A DNA stretch of 64,000 nt, from assembly GCA_013398015.1 (NCBI GenBank), contig VZRR01011338.1, forward strand, positions 310,001-374,000, written 5' to 3'. Below the pieces are notes generated by a model that saw nothing but the letters and a program-made list of their open reading frames with translations, searched no databases and had not been told where the DNA came from. Both the position numbers and the translations under genes were made by a program. How positions within the stretch are numbered: the stretch's first letter is position 1; each line of letters begins with the position of its first letter. Of the stretch, positions 49,365 through 63,074 are shown in pieces. The DNA is from Oreocharis arfaki. Its lineage: Eukaryota; Chordata; Aves; Passeriformes; Paramythiidae.

Positions 49365-49790
49365 TTCACTGACCTTTTCCATCTGATGTTTTTGTTAGGA
49401 TGTGAATCCTGCAGATGGAATTGAATTGTCTTCTCTACTTGTGCTTTTTTTTCCTAAAGGGTTCATCAGCAGATGTAAAAAGACAGTTCAGAATCACGTG
49501 ATGAAAGCTCAGCAATGGGTACTGTGAATGTGATAAAGACTTATATTTTCACAAAACTGAATTACTGTTCTGTTATGTAAAGCAGTGTCTTTTCCAAAAG
49601 CACTGAAAATGCCAGAGTGGCTTAGGAACCTATTCTTTTGGACTTTCAAGAAGACTTGAACCTTAGGCTACAGGCCAAATTAGTTATACATTCCCTAATT
49701 CCTTTGCATGAAAATTCCTTCTGAACAGATCTAGGCCTTGTGAGGTGCCAAAAGAAATAACTGATTGACAGCTGTTGGTAGAACTTCCTG

Positions 49791-49796
49791 AATAAA
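49791..49796 (+). terminator. poly(A) signal AATAAA of gene 2
   Basis: AATAAA 427 bp after the TAG, followed by sequence with GT-rich stretches (ccctgtgtagaattc). It gives gene 2 a 3' UTR of about 0.45 kb. Confidence 0.4.
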
Positions 49797-49819
49797 TCCC
49801 TAGATGGCCCTGTGTAGAA

Positions 49820-52800
49820 TTCATCTTCCTGGATTAGACATGTGAAGTCCTGAGCTGGTCAAAAAAGACACTCTTGACCTGTTTTTGACGTCACCTTCAG
49901 GATGAAACGTACATCTAGTTCGTTGCGAGTACTATAAAATGTTACCACTTCACTTAATTCAGAGGGAGCTAATTTCCAGATATCAACACTTGATTAGATA
50001 AATCCTCCTTTCAATTCAATTTTGGAAATAGGATTTAAGCCTAAAACTTCTTCTAAATCTTTTTGAGAAATCATCTGGTAATTTTTTTGTAGTCTAGCAT
50101 AGACTCTTAATACCATATATAGCTAACCTGGCATATAGGCAATTTTAATAACAGCAACACCTAAATGTCATTCAGCAGTGTACTCTTAGTTCTCCAAAAG
50201 CTTCACCAGAAGTATAATTTCTTCTTTATAAAGGTGAAAGCAGAGATGCAGATATATTCTTCATACTATCTGGCAGTAATATTCGCCTATCTGGCTGATA
50301 AATAAGAACTCCTCTGGGAGCAATTTAGCGCAGTTCCTTAACTTAGCCATATTTAATCACATTTTGGAAGAAGATATCATTTATAGAATTAATTGTGCAT
50401 GCAGTGAGCCTTGGGAGACTACTGTTTTCAAGTTAGTAGAGCTCTAGCAGTCCTCAGATTGGATTAGATTGTATTACATATTGATGTTTGACTGATGATC
50501 TGTATTAAATTTTCCTCCTAATGTGACATTTTCTTCTCTTCCAAGAGACATCCTCTTCATTCTTTTATTCATGCGCAAAGATTATACAACATTCAGTAAT
50601 TCATAATGCTTACTCTTCCTTACCATTTCAAGTGAGTCCCATGACTGTAGTCCAGTGCACAGAACATTCCTTCACAAAATGCGGGGGCTGGTTTTATTTG
50701 TTTATCTTTTTCTTTACACATTTCCAGAATGTCAACTCTGACATTCTGTATTTTTTAGTCCTTTGTGGTCTCAAAATTATGGATTGCAAGCTTAGTCAGA
50801 GCTGTTATTGAGGGTGAAGTTAATCAAATACAAATGTCTATAAACCAGAGTTTTAAATGCTAAGAGCAAAAATATTTTTCCACTTCTCTTCAGAGCTCAT
50901 TCTGTCCCATACAAACACATGGCAGATTCTTGTGCCATTAAAAACTTTTTTGACTCTTCTTGGTGCAAAGGTGTAGCAAATGCTAGTGGGAAGAAGGCTC
51001 AGTTCTGGCTGACTTCAAGAAAGTCAAAATCAGCCTAGGTTTCGATTTTCTCAGTGACATGAGGGGTATAATAATAATCTCCAGAGAGTCCCTTTCATTC
51101 TTGTCCATACTGATCGTACAGAAAACCCCTAACAAAAGGATTAATCTCAACAGACACAACGCTGTGAATTCAATTAGAAAAGGTACTGTTCCAGCGTGAA
51201 CTGATGTGTGTATCATTAAAAAAAATCACAGTCCCATGATGGGGATAAAGGCGATGCAACCAGAAAGGTCAAACCAGCTACTCCTCTTACAGGGGAGCCA
51301 TAGAGATGAAACTAGGGGAATACTGAAGGAATTCAATACATATGCCAGAATAACTGACACTGCTTGTGTTAATTAATATCCACCCACAGTTTTGGCACTG
51401 TCCTGTTCAAAAAGTCCCACAGGGTATGATTTCCCCAAAGTTCTGGTCTAAGGAATGCAAAGAACACGTATACCTCTACTATAAGAAATATATTGTTTAG
51501 ATCCGAAGTCAATTTTTCAATTCCTGTTCAAGAAAAGAAGACCAATTTCTGGCTGCTTCTGCAACTGTTTTGCTTCTCAAAATGGCTGTGAGTGCAATAT
51601 TTGGCTTGGTGTATGTATATAATACATATATATATATTTATACCACCTGTTCAAAGGCCAGTAACCTCAGTATTCAATATCACAGTACAATAAATTTAAA
51701 AATTCAGGCACACATGAGCAGCTTCATATTTCTATACTTTGTGTTCACAGAATTGGCCAAGATGTGGCTATTCCTTTCAAGTTCATCTAGAATATTTCAC
51801 TCATGCTAAAAAATGGTATTTTGCTTCATGTCTAGAATAACAGACTTTCTGTTAAAACCATAAAAAAGAGGAAAATTTCCAAATCACAATGCCATTTCAA
51901 AACACAATTTTTAAGCTTACTAAGTTACAAAATGAAATACGCTCAATTTCCATTATTTTCCTTTTTCAGTGGGAAAATCTATGAGCATAGGACCTAAAAA
52001 TGATTACTGTCACTCCTCATAAAACTGCATTTTTGGGCAGTTTCGCTATTCACAAAAAAGGTCATCAGTTCGATGTTCACATTACCCTTCAAAGGACAAT
52101 AATGGTTTCTCTGAAGCATTCAAAACTCAGGAGTGTTTTGATATTGCTTACCAAAGTATTTGAATTTTCTTAGTATCCATATCTCTTTAGGCAAATGAAT
52201 TGGAATATTGAAATCTACAAGCACACCCTGGGCTGGATAAAAAATCAGAGCACTTGTATTTAACGCAGCTAATTAACATCTTCAGTTAATACTGAGAAGC
52301 ACTGAAATAGAGCTGAGGTTGAGATAGGTATTGAGATAGGTATTGAGATAGATACTGACAAAGAGCAGCTGCTTTAAAAAGTTCCCATCCTTTCTCCCAG
52401 CAACCAACCGCTATTCCTTCAACACAGCTCACATCCCATCAGTTGCACGGACACAACTGTAGGGCAGCTCAGCGAACTCCATCATTCAACTGATCCAGGC
52501 TAAAAATAATTTTGTAACTATTTTACTTATTTTCCTTAATCCAAAGCAAGAAAAGTAAGAAAGATGTAATCTCTGCTACAGTGGGAAAGGTGGAGAGAAG
52601 GGGCAAAGCCTTTCATTAGAGTAAGTACTGCTCTCAAGAGAAGCAGACAAGTTTTCAGGGACACAAATCTTTCTACAGGTCCAAACCAGAAGTATCAAAT
52701 GTAAGACAACTACATTTTGGAGACAGTGACTCTGAATTTTTCTCAGTTATAGTAATCTATTTGATAATACCAGAGAGAAGAATTATAGAAACAAGCAGAT

Positions 52801-54620
52801 TAGATAGGAAATGCAGCCAGATGGGGGATGATAGGACAGAGTAGGGACAGGTAAAGGACACGTGATGCTTCTCCCTGTTGCAGAAATCTGTGTATTAGTT
52901 ACACATTTGTTGTTCCGGCAGTTTGATTCCAGTACTGATACGTGGGATTTGTGGGAAGATTGCCTCTGATGATGGCTTTGGTGAGGCTGTGATGAGACAG
53001 AGTTATTTTGTGCCTTTGCAGTGAGTGGATTGGTGAGATTTTCTTTTAAATTGTGATCTGGTGATAAGGAACCCAGTATAACCGAGAAGAGAGTAAATAA
53101 GGCCCAAATACAACAGTTGACTTCAGAGTTTATCAGCTATGAGACAAAACCAATACAGTCTCAGCCTTTAGCACAACAACGTGATCTACTGTCTTCTGAA
53201 GTTCATCAATTACTTTGTGTTATTGATACAAATGGGCATATCTGGGATTTCCACATTTCAGCAGACCTGCAGAGCTTGTGCCTGGTCTTCTGCTTCTTCT
53301 GACTCCTTACAAGAACCAAACACCTGGCCAGAGATGGGCCCATAAACTAAGAGAGACTCATGGCAAGGCTACTGTCACTTACATAGGTCCTTTACTTCAG
53401 GATTGTAACCTCAGTGCAGATTTTCACAAGAAAAAAAAGTCAGGTACGGGTGAGGTCAGCAATACTCCTGAAGAGTGCTGGCTCACTGGCATGACAACAT
53501 GTAGGTCCCAGTTCAGGCTGCCAAATCCATACAAGCTGATCTTTCAAATACACAGAGGATCTTTTCTATTGGGGAAAAATATACTGGTTTAGTATGTGAA
53601 GCTAATTCAGGTGGGGCTTTAGGGAATGCTGTGGAAATAATTGAATACATCTTATTAAGAACATTGTTTGTCCTTGTTTGCAGAACTAACTGCATAAATG
53701 TTTATGCACAACAGACAATATGTTCAGTATCTTCAATATCTAAGAACCATGTTAAGAATAAACACTAATGACATATTTTCCAAGATACATAATACACTTG
53801 TTCATTACTCAGTACGTCTAAAGACAAGATTTGGGTTATTTTAACCTAGTCATGTGGTGGCTATTGTTGACTTTCCAAAAGGCAAATGGACAGATCAACA
53901 GCTAAATATTTGAAGGGGCTCCATATTTAAATATGTCCGAGAACCATAATTTTCCAAATCCATTAGGTATTATATTTGGGTAAAGGCTAATAATAATCAA
54001 GTGATACGATGGCCCAAGACATAGCCTAGTTTGTTAACACATAAGGGAACAGCTGCAAAAATAATGACATATTGTCAACATGGACTTGCACTTGGTCAAT
54101 GCAGAAAAACCTCCTTGCAAATGTTAACTAAACATAAATCTGAAGTATTTCTGAGTTAAACTTCTTCTCTGTGAACATCCCACCCCTCCAAAAAGCAAAC
54201 AACAAAAGCAAATGCGATATATTACTATTTTATAATGTTCTTTTTTTAAAAAATCATATTTTTTTTCAGAAGACAGAACATTTCAAATTAACATTCACTT
54301 TTTTAAAAGTTAAATTTTTTACAGTTAGGTAAACACATAGCCATGTTATCTCATCTTTCCATCGCCCTAACATAATGACCACAGCCTATAATTTAACAGC
54401 CCATACACAGGATTGCCACGGTCTACTTTAGCACCCAGAAATATGAAAACAGCCACAAAACTTTTAAATAAAATATAATATCTGACATAATTGGAAAAAA
54501 TAGCATGTGTGTATTATTTCTTCACATCTCTCCCAAAAGAAGTGCTTGTAAAGAATGAATGGACTACAAAGAAAAAACTATTCCTATTGCTAAACTATGA
54601 ATAAACTACTAGGAAATTTT
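49820..54620. other. no gene recognised; intergenic
   Basis: Sequence downstream of gene 2. Open frames at 51570-51809, 53117-53302 and 53278-53592 (plus) were examined; none has paired splice sites or a recognisable product. A short TA-rich tract lies near 51620-51640. Confidence 0.5.
52319..52362 (+). repeat. short tandem repeat, 12-bp unit
   Basis: Three or more near-copies of ttgagataggta (gagataggtattgagataggtattgagatagat). A minor minisatellite. Confidence 0.8.
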
Positions 54621-54625
54621 ATGCA

Positions 54626-54868
54626 TTATGCTTTTCTTAAAAACTGATAATGAGTTGTGCAGTGAAATCTTTGGCAAAGGTTTTCTAACCAGGGTTTATG
54701 TAGCTTCAGCAAAATAAAAATGTAACACAAGCATAGCAATGAAATTATAGCGAGGGATAGTGTAGGAGAACCCATAAATTTGAAATTATTTGTTCTGTTC
54801 TTCATGAGAAAGAAGTTTATGGAAATATCCTCCAGCTTTGTTGCCAATGAGTTTGGACTGCTAGGCAA
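54626..54868 (-). pseudogene. ELOVL-like fragment, degenerate
   Basis: The minus-strand frame contains FKFMGSPTLSLAIISLL and then KLHKPWLENLCQRF. This resembles the N-terminal region of fatty-acid elongases (ELOVL family), where a (L/F)M-x-SP motif precedes the first membrane helix and a GPKWM-x-NR-x-PF motif follows it. Here the second motif is displaced by one residue and several positions are changed. I found no downstream HxxHH-box exon on this strand within the window. It is probably a relic of an elongase exon; chance resemblance of a hydrophobic stretch is the alternative. Confidence 0.35.
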
Positions 54869-56579
54869 TGCAATGTGTACGATGCTGGGGGTTTTGGTGC
54901 AGTGCTGATATCCCTCAGAAAAATGCAGCCCCTGTGCTCAAGCTATGGGAAGGTAGTGTCAGTATTACTTAAGACCCGCTCTTGTTCCTTGCTAAGGTTA
55001 ACACAATATATTATCGTTTAGGAGAAAAGCCTCTTCAGTGCCTAATAAACAAGGGCGAGTTTTAAGAAAAATACTATGGTTTTCAATTTGAGGAGGAACT
55101 TTTACCTGCTTTGTGAGAAAGTATTCACCCAGGCTATTTCTTCAGCTGCACTAAAGATTCATATTTATACCATTATACAAAAGTAAAAGATTGGAGTAAT
55201 TATTAAACAAAAAATAATGGAAGCTACACCCGTCTGTACTTACCACACGGAAGTTTCAAATCCTCTCAAAAAATGGTGTGCTTTGTTCTTCTCACACTAC
55301 AGGAAGCTCAGTAATGGGCATGTTGTTGGTACCAGCTGTCATGTTAACTAGAAGTTTTAAAATCAGACTTGATAGGAAAACAAAACTGAGGTAAAGAGGA
55401 TACCTTGAAATTGCAAGGAGGTATGGACCCTGTGATCTACCCGATACTAATGATTGAAGAGATATAATTTTTAAAATGAGAGCACTGCAAAGGATTTGAA
55501 TGTTCTACTGCTGCAAGACATGTCACAGACACTGAGTATAACCATGACTTTTTAAATTTTTCTGACCTCTATGACCCATCCAAGTATCTCTGAGGAGGGC
55601 ATCTCTGAGTGTCCTCACCCTCATCGTGTGCTGAGCCTCTCACAGAACGCACTGGCATGATTTCCTTCCTACAGCAATGTCCACTTTGTTTTTCCAAGCT
55701 GCCTCTTCTCAGATTGCAGTAACTGACAAATCTTGCCCTGGGTAATTTCGTTTGCTGGATATGAAAACTCCAGGACAGTTTTCACTAGGAACCTTTCCAA
55801 GGATGTGTCACCCTGAGTTCGCCTTGGACAGAGATATTAGGTAACGATTAAAATCACACCACCACAGCTGCTTCTTCCTGTATCAGATTAATGAACACTG
55901 TGCACCCTCTCAGAGGCCTATCAATTCAAAATAAAAGAGAACCTGATCAACAGGATCAACATAAAGCAGAATTTTCTTCAGTGTTATAAAAAGGCGATTA
56001 GGAGAAAAATGATCAATGCTTTTAACTAAGCAAGGAGAAAAGAATTTGAACAATCTGTATGATTAGAGCACCAGTTTCAAACCCACACAGGCAAACTGGT
56101 ACAAACCTCTCCATGAATATCAGTGAGTGATTGAAACCTGCCTCACAGACAAAGATGTAAAATGCAAGATTACCCTTACTACAAAACCGTACTGTTTTAA
56201 TAAATTAAGTTGGTTTTAAACTGCACCTTACACTTAATGAGTAGTCCTATTCACATTTTTACCCACAAGCAAACCAATAGTAAAGTTTTCCAGAGTCCTT
56301 TATCCTTGAACAATGTTTTTTTCTTATTATTTGTGCTGTACAACTACCTGTATAGGACTGTTGTTCAATACCATAACAACTGAACAGTCAGAACTTCAAA
56401 TACGGAATGGGAATGGGTTTTCAACCTGAATCATTTCACTGATCAATTTATGGTCAGCCTCACACAGATTACCACAGCACAGCTGAAAGAAAAGAGCGAA
56501 CAGCAGCACAAGTACAGGAACAACTGGTTCTCCATTTAGATGAGAGCTGAAGGTGGATAAAGATGTTTCTAGTGCTCTG

Positions 56580-56790
56580 GCTGTAGGCTAATGACAAAAG
56601 ACCTTCAGTAGCACAACTGAGAAAACACAGTTGTTCTCCTCTGTCCCTCTTGTGTCGTGCCAATGAAAGTGGGGTTACATTAGTCAAAGAGGGGATCTGC
56701 ATCAGGAGTAGCACCTTCACTCCGACAGCTTTTAGCACCACCAGGGAGACGGCGTACTCCCATAAAGCTGTGTTTCCATCAACATTCCTG
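56580..56790 (-). pseudogene. ankyrin-repeat-like relic
   Basis: On the minus strand NVDGNTALWEYAVSLVVLKA is followed after about 20 residues by NVTPLSLARHK. The pattern D-x-x-GNTALxYAV ... LL ... xTPLxLA is that of consecutive ankyrin repeats, with a spacing close to 33 residues. The following repeat is not recognisable and the upstream side has stops, so it looks like a decayed fragment of an ankyrin-repeat gene. Several vertebrate families share this pattern; I do not assign one. Confidence 0.35.
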
Positions 56791-56899
56791 TCCCATCAAA
56801 TCATGTCCTCATTTCTGTGCATCAATGGACTTTCATGCAAAGGTCGTATTTCACCATTTGTCATCGATGCACATCACAAATAAATTGGAATCAATATTA

Positions 56900-59800
56900 T
56901 GGTAAAAATAGCTAGCTGAGGAATGACATCCTCTATCCACACAACAAGTTTAATGTCTCCTGTAGGCATGTCCAGTCTTTATTTCCCTTGTGAAATCACC
57001 AATACAAATACTGTTCATAAATGGGCTGTGGTAATGCCACAAGTGGTAGTGAGCTTATTTAGCCTCTGTACTTAAGAACCAGTTTAAAGCTACATGTTCA
57101 CTTTGAGCAGTATTGAACAGACATAGGCTAGGCACTGCATTTTAGTTATTAATTTAAACTGATGTTAGTTAACCTCAGAGTTTAAAGCTTTGATCTTACT
57201 GACAATTGGCAGAGTCTCCAGGACTGAAAAAATCTCAGTTACATCCACACACTCCTAATTCAGTTCAGTGTACCATGGCTAGTTTGCTTCTCCTAATTGA
57301 ACAGCCATCACTGTAATAGGAAAGAAATTAAGTTTGCTGAGGTACTATGAATTTAGTACAACTGGTTCATCGGTGATGGTTCCTAGGGGGCGAAGATAGA
57401 CCATCAAAGCTAAAAGGACAAGATCAACATGCAGAATGTGTGTAGTGGAAATCCAGCAAGGGCTGTCTGTCCACCAATCTGTGTTATTAACTGGAATTTG
57501 GAATTGAAATAAGAAATTAATTGTTTTCTAGGCAATGATAAGATAGAGAATAATTCTATAAGCAAATCTAAATTTTATCTTTCCACTAATTATCTTTGTT
57601 TTTAAAGGAGAAAACTCTCCATTAACTTAGCAATCTCCATTTGTTATTTCACATTCAACTCTACATTTCTTTCAAAGTCCTACAGCTAGTTCTAAATACA
57701 GCACTTCAGGTTCTCAGTACTAAGACTTCCCCAAACCTCTTAGTCTCCTGATTTTTACACACTGATACAGAAAGACAAGGGCTGCCCTTCTATCTCATGC
57801 TGACACCTCAGTTTCATGAATCAGGGGATTTTGTCAGTGGAATTCTTCTCTGCCCTCTCTGTCAGTCTTTTGTTTTGCATAGCATTGGTGCTCCTCCCTA
57901 CCCCACATGCAGTGACACAATCATTTGCAAAGGGTTTCCAGAAGTACACTGAGCTAAACTAATAGGTCCCTGAAACTATGAGCAGGAGGTCATGCTTCTG
58001 CTGTTTATCCCCTACTAGCTCTGGTACTGATCAGACTCTCCTTAGAGATAATTTAATGTGCTAAAATGGCAGAGTAAAAAACAGGGTTGGATAGTTTTCT
58101 GCTGCTCTACCTAGTGAGCTACATCTGCTCACAGAAGGGTTTGACAAATATCGAAGCTGTCGTCCAAGCTGAGGTGGAGAGAGCCAGTGCAAAGCACAGC
58201 TCACTTCAGGGAAGGAGTGCAAAACCTTCCCCCTTCCACAGAAGTAAGCTGGTACTTTCTCCTGATCCCTTTTCATTTGCATTATTTTTAACCTTATCTG
58301 GTTGCCTGATCCAGTTCACAATCCCCCAAACAGTTGTGTCAACAAGTGAATGACAGCCTGAGCGTAGAATTTCTTCCATCAGTTTCTCTCTAAAGGCCAC
58401 ATGATGTCTGAGCAGTATTTTGCTTCAGACATGTTTATCAGGGTTGTTTAAATCAGACCATGCGTGGAGGGGTTACCAGGCATGAAAGATGAGAATCTGG
58501 TGCATTCAGCTTTTATAAAGGTTCTGTTAGTCCACTGCATTCTCCACTCTACCACAACAGGAAAAATAATATCAGGCATGGTGGGCAGCTGTGGTAAATT
58601 CCACATACACCATTGTTCTCATGTTGGTTTTCTTACTCAACAGGTTAGTCTCCACACAAACTAGAGATAAGCTGGCATCCCCCATTATCCCTAATAAGGT
58701 TTCATAACTACTCACTACAGATATAAAGGATTTGCACTGAAGCTGCTAAGAAAATTGAGAGTTCATCTCACAAATCTTTTCAGAATAAGGTAAATCTGAT
58801 CAGCAAGAGAGGACCTAATTTACCAATAAGCTGGCTCCTGTACTTGTTTAAGAGCTACTTAGCTCCAGGAACGCATTTCAGAAAAGCACTTTGAACTATC
58901 AGAAAGTTATATATAGTGATAGGCTGCATTTAATAGTAGCAAGGTAACTTTGACCCTGTACTTTGGGTGATCATCAAGGCTGCAGAGGAATGACGGGTAC
59001 ATTCACCTGACTAGGATCTTCTGTGACTGCAAGAGTTCGGAAGAGGATGCTTCAGACAAAGCGCATCTGAGTTTGGGTGGCAACTCAACTAACATTTAGG
59101 AAAATGCCACACTGACCAGCCATCAGGACCCCAGCTGTACATTCTGCAAAACCTTTCTCTCCACTAGATCTACCAGTCTTGTATGGTGGCTAGACAAAGA
59201 GGCTCATAACTTCACACTGACATAGAGTTAACTATTAGAGTGCTGTCTGTGACATTTATTAATCTGTTTCTAAATGCAACAAGGAGTTTCTTTGGTGCCT
59301 TTTACCTCACTGATGCACCTTGCTCAATGTTGGGAGAAATTTCAGATTATTCTGGGAAACACTGGGCATTTGCATTCCCAGGAGGTGAAACCCTGGACCA
59401 CGGATCATAGACCCAATGTATCCAGCAGAATCAAATCTCTGCTCTGCACTTCCTAAACTACCCATCTCCCATCAAGCTACAACATGCTGACAGTGGCAAG
59501 AAGATTTCCTTCCTTCAAAAGCAGCAGAAGAGCAAGCTAATTAATTAAAAGGTGGACTTCCCTACAGATATCATTACAGTGGGTTGTTTCATCTCCAATC
59601 TGTGAAAGCAGAGCAAAACTATAAATATACAGAAGCCATCTTTTCCCAAAAAACCTCAGTGCACTAAAAGATCAGTAGATCTTTTTAATGTAGAGCCAGT
59701 AATTCCATTTCTTTAAAGTATTCCCACTTAAACATTTATTGCCACAACTGTAAAGATCTCTGTGAGATTAATGTGGATATAGTTTTTTGAAAGGAAGAAC

Positions 59801-60373
59801 TTACGGCCTGCACCTGAGATTGCCAAGGAGAGAGTCAAAGTTTAACCTAGGTTCTATTGCTACATTTCCCCCATTTCACTTTCTTTGACCTGTAAAACAT
59901 AAGCATATCTGGATCTACAGTCAGCCAAAATCCCCTGAAAAGTCAGGCTGAGTACCCCAACAGAGACCCTGTACAAAATGATCCTTTCTAAGGCAAGAGA
60001 GGGAGTGGTAATACTGACTCATTTGGCTACATACAAATTCTCAAGCAAGTCTGGTTGCTACAAAAATTTCAGAAAAAGGCTAGTGAAACATTTGAAAAGT
60101 AAACTGAAAAAAAAAAAAAAAAAGAAGTAGCACCATACACTGAGACTGAGTCATCTCTGACCACCCAGCTCAGAGGGCACAGCAACAGCTGAGGTGCAGC
60201 TGTCACTCAACAAAGCGATCAAAATGCAGATTGATTGCAGACTCTATGTGACATTTACACTTTATCCTTTCAGGGTTTCACAGATTTAAATGCTCATGTA
60301 TGTGGGATTTCTGAGAAGCTGAGAAAATTATCAGATATTCATTCAAACTGGGATAGATATAAGTGTGTATATA

Positions 60374-60415
<42 letters not shown>

Positions 60416-62950
60416 CCTTTATCTTTTGGGGGGGAAGTGCTGATCCTCCCCTTTCCTGTCCTTAACCCACCCCTGCTTTAACCCCTTTTAAGCAATAAAG
60501 CCAGTCGAATAAGCCTCCTCTCTGCTTAGTGCTTCTGTGAACATTTTAGTTAGACTTGCAAACGTTGCTAAACCTGATCCTCAACTCTCACAAAACTTTT
60601 CCTCACTAAATTACTGCCATTCATACAGCCAATTTGTTCTTCAGCAGAACTCCAACACAGCCATAGTAGCCAACAATCTCGAGAAAACACCAGCAAACCA
60701 TTCCTCCAATAAGTGTAAAATTCTCAGTCACGGCCACCCAGACAAAAAAAAGAGCATGACCACAAGGATATAGCTAACAAGCAGCCCAACATCCACCTAA
60801 TAAACAGTAAGGAATGGTATCTAAAAAAACCAGGACTTATGTCTGACATCTATATGCCTAAGAGATCAGGAAGCAAGAAAGTATTTTATACTGTTTAGCC
60901 CAGACTAGAAAAGGACATTCCTAAGAGTACATTTGCTATTTTCCACTCTTTGATCCTACAAACAGCATCCAGTGGGATAGTGGAATTAAAAAAGCCTGGC
61001 TGTTGCTCTCCTCTATTATCCCAGTTCACAATATTCTTGCACTGGCTAGTACTATGTGCGGAGGGAGGAGCAGAGGCTGGATACAAAAAAAAAAAACTTG
61101 AAAAGTTTACAGTTTTCTGCTTTCTGTGATTTAAAAAGAAACTCAGGGAAGTGCACTTTTATTTGTTGTTGTCTATCAACATACCCTATTTTTTCATTAT
61201 GTAGTACAATATCTCTGTGGTAACTTCAGAGAAAATTCATAGTTGTTCTTAGTAAAAATAAATTTGGGGGGCTTTTTGTCTATGAAGTCACTGAACTTAA
61301 ACAGATATGTACTGGGTCTTTTCATCTAATTGCCACTTAAGAATTAGCAATCACACATGCAGAGATTGTTAAAATTTTTTAGTATAAGCTTCAGTTTTGC
61401 TTTGTCAGACATTTGCAAAACTCTTGTCAAAATCATGTTACTCCTTCTTTGACTGGATATAATGATGTTTTCACAAGGGCAAAGTTTAGATAGACAAAGA
61501 GATAAAAATATAAGGTCACTTCAGTGAGGCAATCTGAGCTGGAAGGTACGTTTTGAATGAACAAATCTGTAGACTTTGTACAAGGCTTTCCCCTCAGCCC
61601 TGTACAGCCCTTCAAACAGACAATATCAGCTGGTGGCTGAAGCACAGACCAGAGTCAGCTTTTATTCTTGGCTTGGATGAAGATTTGTTGTGTGACCTTG
61701 ATCAAGCTGTTTAACCTCTGCATTTCCTTATTTGTAAACAAGAATAATCACCATCCCTGAACTCACAGGCTTAATTCATGAATACTTGTAAAGATCCTTG
61801 AGATCCTTGCCTGGATGTTGCTATAGTAACAAGAAGCAAAACTACAATCCAATCGTGTATGATGTTTTCATGATCCCAGTCACAGTAGCACTCAAGCACT
61901 TCAGCTGTTCATTTTAATTTGTTTTGATGCAATTATTAGGAGTGAAATAGCAGCAATGTTCTATTTCATCCAGTTTTGGAGCTGGGAAAATGAAGTACAG
62001 ACAATATATTGACCTCAAAATTGTGGTTTTGTTTAACTTTCAAATTCAGTCGTATACCTGAGGTAGATATAGGAAAAGACTGAGGAAAGGAGACTCAGAC
62101 CTACATTTCTCTTAACATGGGTCCAAGTGTACACATGTACAGATCATATAGGCAGGGTGACCATGCTGCACTTAGCTGGACATCAAAATTTATCCCATCT
62201 GCCCTTCTTGCAAGATAGCTCCTAAGCACTTTTTAATAGACTTAAGACATTGCAAAATACATACATAAAAATCCATACATTGCAAAAGCAACGACAGGAG
62301 TTTTAAACAGGCTAGGAGACAGACACCACTTATCAAAATGTAGCAACACAGCTTCACAGAAATGGATGAGTGATCTATCAGTAGTCCAGTTCAGTCGGGC
62401 ATAGCATAGGCACAAGCACGGGAGACTTCCCACTCTGCGTCAGTCAGCGGCACAATTCACACTAACAGCAGTCAGTGAAGGTTCAGTGACTAAGTCACCA
62501 ACTCAGAATCAAAGAAGGAAAACTGCAGCAGGTCTGTTACATATCACATTAGCCTCTGCCCAACCAGTCTACTTATCTCCTGCACATGTGGAACTTCACT
62601 GGGAGCTGGGATTAACACACACATTTTTATGTTACATTTTCTTTTATATGTTGACATTTGTGATAAGATTTCTACAATAAAGTTTGTTTACTGACAGGCT
62701 TCCTTTGCTGCTCCTTCCCCAGTCACCAACATTGCAGGCAGACAGTTTAATCACAACATTGCAGGTTGGGAAGTGCTGAAATATCCATGCTCTAAGCCTG
62801 CTTTAGAATCTACTAACAGGGCATGTGGCTAAATCATCATATGGCTTAATCTATTGACATAAAAGCCAGCGTAGAATTTATATGGTGAAAGAATGCTTAA
62901 GTATAAAAGAATTTATACAACAAATAATTTCAGCTGATGCAGATTCAGCC
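56900..62950. other. no gene recognised; intergenic or intronic
   Basis: Open frames at 58061-58400, 59274-59456, 60895-61086 and 61433-61645 lack paired splice sites and family resemblance. Poly-A runs near 60105-60123 and 61085-61097 and the TA repeat are the only repeats seen. Confidence 0.45.
60366..60418. repeat. (TA)n microsatellite
   Basis: About 50 bp of alternating TA with occasional tg interruptions (gtgtatatatatatgtatat onward). Likely polymorphic. Confidence 0.9.
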
Positions 62951-62960
62951 ACTCACTCAC

Positions 62961-63061
62961 CGTCAAGATGCACAAGACTGCATCTGCTGCTACAGGAGTC
63001 AAATTTGAAGAGATAGTCTATGTCATTAGGTTGTACCACAGTCAGCAAGTGTTCCCTATGG
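62961..63061 (-). CDS. possible coding exon of a further minus-strand gene
   Basis: A consensus donor (GACG|GTGAGTGAG) and a short acceptor (catgtttctcag) bound 101 bp; one base in, 33 codons, one base out. It reads HREHLLTVVQPNDIDYLFKF, then DSCSSRCSLVHLD. The plus strand is also open across it (MHKTASAATG onward), so strand is not certain. No partner exon was recognised to the left, and the gene would continue beyond the window to the right. Confidence 0.38.
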
Positions 63062-63074
63062 CTGAGAAACATGA

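Larger units (their letters stand above)
30700..49800 (+). other. Gene 2: unidentified multi-exon gene, 3' part
   Basis: A plus-strand gene whose 3' end is well defined by four exons that join in phase: 48056-48161, 48695-48826, 49133-49174 and 49318-49364. Upstream candidates at 30717-30868, 38329-38423, 40497-40577 and 41241-41463 lie on the same strand; the 40.5 and 41.2 kb exons also join in phase 1. The repeated use of phase-1 introns and several NxT/S sites and cysteines (in the 48.7 kb exon) resemble an extracellular protein, but no signal peptide or membrane anchor was found and the product ends LLDLLPPLPKKDF. I cannot name the family. Minus-strand gene 3 lies inside one of its introns. 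Confidence 0.55.

Noticed and set aside
53117..53592. two plus-strand open frames that looked like a retroelement or gene remnant
   Set aside because: No conserved polymerase, protease or integrase motif could be seen, and no terminal repeats flank them.
62384..62450. minus-strand reading IVPLTDAEWEVSRACAYAMPD
   Set aside because: Protein-like, but an in-frame stop lies just upstream with no AG acceptor in between.
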